NCBI RefSeq assembly: GCF_008642295.1
Contig: NZ_CP029190.1
Location: 1,178,001 to 1,242,000 of the forward strand
Length of the DNA: 64,000 nt
Direction: 5' to 3'
Origin: Streptomyces venezuelae
Lineage (GTDB): Bacteria; Actinomycetota; Actinomycetes; Streptomycetales; Streptomycetaceae
Part shown: positions 60,376-64,000 of the stretch, one piece after another
Layout of the letters: each line of letters opens with the position of its first letter
How positions within the stretch are numbered: position 1 is the stretch's first letter
Made by a program: the position numbers and the translations under genes
Notes under the pieces: model-generated
The model's input: the letters and a program-made list of their open reading frames with translations, nothing else
Databases searched by the model: none
Told to the model about the DNA's origin: nothing

Positions 60376-63285
60376 ATGGGAGATCTGCTCGTCTTCGTCC
60401 TGAGCGGCCTGGTCTCCGGCGCTCTGTACGCCCTGCTCGCGACCGGGCTGGTGCTGTCGTACTCGGCGTCCGGACTGTTCAACTTCGCGCACGGGGCCAC
60501 CGCGTACGTCTGTGCGCTCACCTTCTACGAACTGCACTCCGGGCTCGGCTGGCCGGCCGTGCCCGCCGCCCTGCTGGTGGTGTGCATCCTGGCCCCCGGC
60601 CTCGGCTGGGGGCTGGACCGGCTGATGTTCCGCAAACTGGCGCGGGTCGGCGAGACGGCGCAGATCGTCGCCACCATCGGCCTGCTGGTGGCCCTGCCGG
60701 CGGCCGGGCTGTGGCTGGTGGAACTGCTGTCGGAGGCGGGGGCGCCGGTCAAGCCCGCCGAGAACCAGTTCGGGCTGCCCGGGGTGGGACCGAGCCCCGC
60801 GAAGTCCTGGCAGCTCACCGACGGGGTCGGCATCGACTCCGACCAGCTGATCACCTGGGTGGTGACGGCGGTGGTGGCGGTGGCACTGTGGGTGCTGCTG
60901 CGGCACACCCGGCTGGGACTGCACCTGCGGGCCGCCGTCGACAACCGCTCGCTGACCGAACTGCGCGGCATCAGCGCGGACCGGCTGTCCTCGGTGGCCT
61001 GGATGATCGCATCGGGACTGGCCGGGCTGGCGGGCGTCCTGGCCACGCCCCTGCTGGGCCTGTCGGCGCACGACTTCACCCTGTTCCTGTTCGTCTCGGC
61101 GACGGCGGCGGTGCTCGGGCGGTTCGCCTCGGTGCCGCTGGCCTTCGCGGGCGGACTGGGGCTGGGAGTACTCCAGAACCTGGTCGCGGGCTACGCCTCC
61201 TTCGCGGAGGGGATCACCGGATTCCGGACCGCCGTACCGTTCCTGATCCTGTTCGGCGGGCTGCTCGTCCTGACCCGGCGGCAGCGGACCGCGGGGATCG
61301 CGGCTGCGGACGCGCCGCCGCTGGACCATCTGGCCGGGGCCTCCTGGGCGCGGCGCTGGGGTGTGTGGGCGGTGGGCGCGGCCCTGCTGGGCACCGCCTT
61401 CTACACCGTGACCACCCCGTTCTGGAGCGGGCTGCTGACCCAAGGGCTCGCGATCGCCCTGGTGTTCATGTCCTTCACCGTGGTGACGGGGCTGGGGGCG
61501 ATGGTGTCGCTGGCCCAGGCCACGTTCGTGACGGGGGCGGCGCTGGTGGCCGGGCTGCTGATGAGCCACGGCTGGCCGTTCGTGGCCGCGCTCGCCGTGG
61601 GCACCTGCGCCGCCGCGCTGCTGGGCGCGCTGGTGGCACTGCCGGCACTGCGCCTGGGCGGCCGTTCCCTGGCCCTGGCCACGCTGGCGCTGGCCTTCCT
61701 CGCCGACCAGGTCCTCTTCCAGCTGCGCTGGCTGCGGAACGGGGACTCCGGATGGTCGGTCCCGCGGCCGGTGATCGGGCCGCTGGACCTGGCCGACGAC
61801 CGGGCGATGGGTGTGGCGCTGGTGGTGGTCGTGGCGCTGGTGGCGGCCGGGCTGAGCGCACTGCGGAACTCCCCGGCGGGACGGGCCATGCTCGCCGTCC
61901 GGTCGGCACCGGCCGCGGCGATGGCCTCGGGGGTGTCGGTCCTGCGGACGAAACTGCTGCTGTTCACGCTGTCGGCGGGGCTGGCCGGGTTCGGGGGCGT
62001 GCTGTACGCCTCGTACAACACCCGGATCACGGCAACCGACTTCACCGCGATGACCGGGCTGGTGTGGCTGGCGGTGGTGGTGGCCGCGGGGGTGCGGAGG
62101 CCGCAGTACGCGGTGGTGGCGGGGCTGGTGTTCGCGGTGATGCCGCGGCTGTTCGCGGACTACGTCACGGAGTCGGCACACCTGCCGGTGATCCTGTTCG
62201 GCCTGGCGGGCCTGGCACTGGCAAACGACCCGGACGGCTACTGCGCGGCCGTCCCGGTCCGCCGGGCGCGCCGGCGGGCGACGGTCGCCTCGGCGGCGGG
62301 CGATGTCTCGGCGGCGGGTGCCTTGGCGGCCGGCGCTCCGGCGATACGGGCCCGGGGCGAAGCGTTGGCGGTACCGGGCGCGGCGCCGGCCAGGGTCCGG
62401 GGCGAAGCCCCGGGAGAACCGGGCACGGCGCTGGCCGGGGCCCAGGGCGAAGCCCCGGCGCTGGCCGGGGGCGGGGCCACGGCAGTGGCGGGCATGGGCC
62501 GGAGCGGGGGGCCGGGCGAGCCGGAGAGCTCCCCCACCCCGCCCCTTCCCGAAACCGTGGCTCCGCCCCGGACCCCGTCGGGGGCTCCGCCCCCGGATGC
62601 TTTGGCGCTGCGGGGCGTCGTCGCCGGGTATGACGGGGGGTTGGTGCTGCATGGGGTTGACCTGCGGGTTCGGCGGGGGGAGATTCTTGCTCTGCTCGGC
62701 CCCAACGGGGCCGGCAAGAGCACCGTCTGCCGTGTCGCCGCCGGTCTCCTCGCGCCCGCCACCGGCCGGGTGTACGTCGCCGGCCGTGACGCCACCCGGG
62801 ACGGAGCCGTACGCCGGGCCCGGGCCGGCGTGCTGCTCGCGCCCGAGGGCCGGGGGATCTTCCCCTCGCTCACCATCGAGGAGAACCTGGCCATGCGCCT
62901 GCCGGAGGCGGACGCCCGTACCGCCGTCTACGACCGCTTCCCCCGGCTCGCCGAGCGCCGCACCGTACCCGCGGGCTCGCTGTCCGGCGGCGAGCAGCAG
63001 ATGCTCGCACTGGCGCCGCTGCTCCAACGGCCGCCCGAGGTGCTGGTCGCCGACGAACCCTCCCTCGGGCTCGCGCCCCGCATCGTGGACGAGGTGTACG
63101 CGCTGCTCACCGAGCTCCGCGCGGCCGGTACCGCCCTGCTCCTCGTCGAGGAGAAGGCCGCCGAGATCCTCGGCATCGCCGACACCGTCGCCTACCTCTC
63201 CCAGGGCCGGGTCTCCTGGTGCGGCCCGCGCGCCGAGGTGGAGACGGACCGGCTGACCGAGGCCTACCTGGGGATGAGCCGATGA
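60376..63285 (+). CDS. Fused LivH-LivM-LivF: both permeases and an ATPase in one chain
   Basis: A 969-residue protein that normally would be three. Residues about 1-300 match LivH-type permease (GLVSGALYALLATGLVLSYSASGLFNFAHGA). Residues about 330-625 match LivM-type permease (GLTQGL-like TQGLAIALVFMSFTVVTGLGAMVSLAQATF, then GYSASVLRTKLLLFTLSAGLAGFGG). Residues about 640-745 are a flexible Ala/Gly/Glu/Pro linker with GEALAVPGAA-type repeats. Residues about 750-965 match LivF-type ATPase with Walker A LLGPNGAGKST, signature SLSGGEQQML and Walker B VLVADEPSLGLAP. It overlaps the following LivG-like gene by four bases. Substrate is unknown. Confidence 0.93.
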   Translation: MGDLLVFVLSGLVSGALYALLATGLVLSYSASGLFNFAHGATAYVCALTFYELHSGLGWPAVPAALLVVCILAPGLGWGLDRLMFRKLARVGETAQIVATIGLLVALPAAGLWLVELLSEAGAPVKPAENQFGLPGVGPSPAKSWQLTDGVGIDSDQLITWVVTAVVAVALWVLLRHTRLGLHLRAAVDNRSLTELRGISADRLSSVAWMIASGLAGLAGVLATPLLGLSAHDFTLFLFVSATAAVLGRFASVPLAFAGGLGLGVLQNLVAGYASFAEGITGFRTAVPFLILFGGLLVLTRRQRTAGIAAADAPPLDHLAGASWARRWGVWAVGAALLGTAFYTVTTPFWSGLLTQGLAIALVFMSFTVVTGLGAMVSLAQATFVTGAALVAGLLMSHGWPFVAALAVGTCAAALLGALVALPALRLGGRSLALATLALAFLADQVLFQLRWLRNGDSGWSVPRPVIGPLDLADDRAMGVALVVVVALVAAGLSALRNSPAGRAMLAVRSAPAAAMASGVSVLRTKLLLFTLSAGLAGFGGVLYASYNTRITATDFTAMTGLVWLAVVVAAGVRRPQYAVVAGLVFAVMPRLFADYVTESAHLPVILFGLAGLALANDPDGYCAAVPVRRARRRATVASAAGDVSAAGALAAGAPAIRARGEALAVPGAAPARVRGEAPGEPGTALAGAQGEAPALAGGGATAVAGMGRSGGPGEPESSPTPPLPETVAPPRTPSGAPPPDALALRGVVAGYDGGLVLHGVDLRVRRGEILALLGPNGAGKSTVCRVAAGLLAPATGRVYVAGRDATRDGAVRRARAGVLLAPEGRGIFPSLTIEENLAMRLPEADARTAVYDRFPRLAERRTVPAGSLSGGEQQMLALAPLLQRPPEVLVADEPSLGLAPRIVDEVYALLTELRAAGTALLLVEEKAAEILGIADTVAYLSQGRVSWCGPRAEVETDRLTEAYLGMSR

Positions 63286-64000
63286 GCGGGGCGTACGTGC
63301 TGGAGGCACACGGGATCGGGGTGCGGTTCGGCGGGGTCCGGGCGCTCACCGATGTGTCCGTCGGCATCCGCGCCGGCGAGGTCTGCGGCCTGATCGGCCC
63401 CAACGGGGCGGGCAAGACCACCCTGTTCGACGTGCTGTCGGGAATCCGGCGGCCCGACCGCGGCCGGATGCTGCTCGACGGTGCCGACATCACCCGCCGC
63501 TCCCCCGTCTGGCGGGCCCGGCACGGCATGCGCCGCACCTTCCAGCGGCAGCAGCTCTTCGGCCAGCTGACCGTGGCCGAGCATCTGCTCGTGGCCCAGG
63601 AATGGCGGGGCAGCGGCCTGCCGGGCGGTGGCCTGCGCGACCGGCGCCGCCGGGACCGGGAGCGGCGGGCCCGGGCCGAGGAGGTGCTGGCCGGCTGCGG
63701 GATCTCCGCGCTCGGTGACGCGTACGCGGGCGGCCTGCCGGTGGGGCAGGCGCGCATGGTGGAGCTGGCCCGCGCGGTGGCCGACCCGCCGCGGGTGCTG
63801 CTGCTGGACGAGCCGGCCTCCGGCATGTCCGCGCCGGAGCGGGAGCAGCTGGCGGCGGTGGTGCGGCGGCTCGCCGAGGAGGAGGGCTGTGCCGTGCTGC
63901 TGGTCGAGCACAACGTGGCCTTCGTGATGGAGCTGTGCACCCGGGTGGTGGTCCTGGATCTCGGTACGGTGCTGGCGGCCGGGACGGCAGCGGAGGTACG
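63282..64000 (+). CDS. LivG-type ABC transporter ATP-binding protein (cut by window edge)
   Basis: The 5' 239 codons of a second ATPase, starting at ATG 63282, which overlaps the fused permease-ATPase stop (ATGA). Walker A is LIGPNGAGKTT near residue 39, the Q-loop segment RRTFQRQQLFGQLTVAEH is typical of LivG, and Walker B is VLLLDEPASGM near 172, followed by LLVEHNVAFVMELCTRVVVL. Signature is altered to LPVGQARMVELARA rather than LSGG. The last residues lie beyond the window. It should pair with the LivF-like part to power the transporter. Confidence 0.9.
   Translation, partial: MSGAYVLEAHGIGVRFGGVRALTDVSVGIRAGEVCGLIGPNGAGKTTLFDVLSGIRRPDRGRMLLDGADITRRSPVWRARHGMRRTFQRQQLFGQLTVAEHLLVAQEWRGSGLPGGGLRDRRRRDRERRARAEEVLAGCGISALGDAYAGGLPVGQARMVELARAVADPPRVLLLDEPASGMSAPEREQLAAVVRRLAEEEGCAVLLVEHNVAFVMELCTRVVVLDLGTVLAAGTAAEV

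Noticed and set aside
58966..63309. A 1447-residue leftward frame opposite the Liv operon
   Set aside because: Antisense shadow of high-GC genes; composition is dominated by Gln, Arg, His and Gly repeats and no domain is recognisable.

Overview
The window is a high-GC, gene-dense piece of actinobacterial chromosome, almost certainly Streptomyces. The signs are strong GC bias at third codon positions, frequent GTG and TTG starts, an SsgA-like sporulation protein, a WhiB-like iron-sulphur regulator, an IrrE-like/MAB_1171c membrane cassette and many two-gene ATGA overlaps. It carries 56 protein-coding genes (two cut by the window edges) and one tRNA-Leu. No rRNA, CRISPR array, insertion sequence, phage gene or integrase was seen. 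The species cannot be named from the sequence alone.

1-8.6 kb is a fatty-acid catabolism block. An acyl-CoA ligase (cut at the left edge) diverges from a MerR-type regulator. A five-gene leftward operon (CoA-transferase/alpha-methylacyl-CoA racemase, LLM F420-type oxidoreductase, acyl-CoA dehydrogenase, thiolase, FadB-type multifunctional protein) encodes a beta-oxidation module. The two promoter regions share a similar 23-bp motif, which suggests one regulon. 8.2-13.3 kb holds single housekeeping or accessory genes: an MmcQ/YjbR protein, an enoyl reductase of the saccharopine dehydrogenase fold, endonuclease V, a YciI protein, a NADAR-domain protein and a secreted BNR-type protein. 13.6-20.2 kb has an SsgA-like protein, an ABC-F ATPase with a structured leader, an acyl-ACP desaturase behind a double palindromic operator, a WhiB-like protein, a split end-joining pair (LigD-type polymerase and ATP-dependent ligase) and a MarR regulator divergent from a metallo-beta-lactamase-fold hydrolase.

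21-28.3 kb contains two flavoproteins, an XRE-cupin regulator with a Nudix hydrolase, a bacterial GPP34 (GOLPH3-like) protein, a GH4 glycosidase and an XRE/MmyB-type regulator. 28.4-33.8 kb is a compact cassette: HTH protein, IrrE-like HExxH protein, seven-span MAB_1171c-type membrane protein and FAD monooxygenase. It is followed convergently by a DUF4239 bestrophin-like protein and a Pro/Ala-rich membrane protein. 34-36 kb is a two-component system.

36.0-41.15 kb is the most unusual part. A small coiled-coil protein precedes a giant ORF that joins an NB-ARC/STAND NTPase, tetratricopeptide repeats, a Gly-rich linker that looks like a precursor peptide, and an aKG/Fe HExxH-type peptide beta-hydroxylase domain, all in one reading frame with a plausible internal start. 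This is the best candidate for an undescribed system. 41-48 kb has an ABM-fold protein, a GT87-type membrane glycosyltransferase, metG, and a coupled sigma-factor/IclR-like pair whose sigma member carries a tandem-repeat tail.

48-55.8 kb has a copper P-type ATPase behind two CsoR-like operators, tRNA-Leu(GAG) with its terminator, a KAS III enzyme, fdhD, a bile-acid/sodium symporter-family protein coupled to a ferredoxin-like protein, and a LysR regulator. 55.9-64 kb has a secreted protein with a long Lys-Pro-Asp repeat tail, a second long-chain acyl-CoA ligase, and a Liv-type ABC transporter in which both permeases and one ATPase are fused into a single chain. That transporter lies behind two TetR-like palindromes, one of which covers the -35 box.
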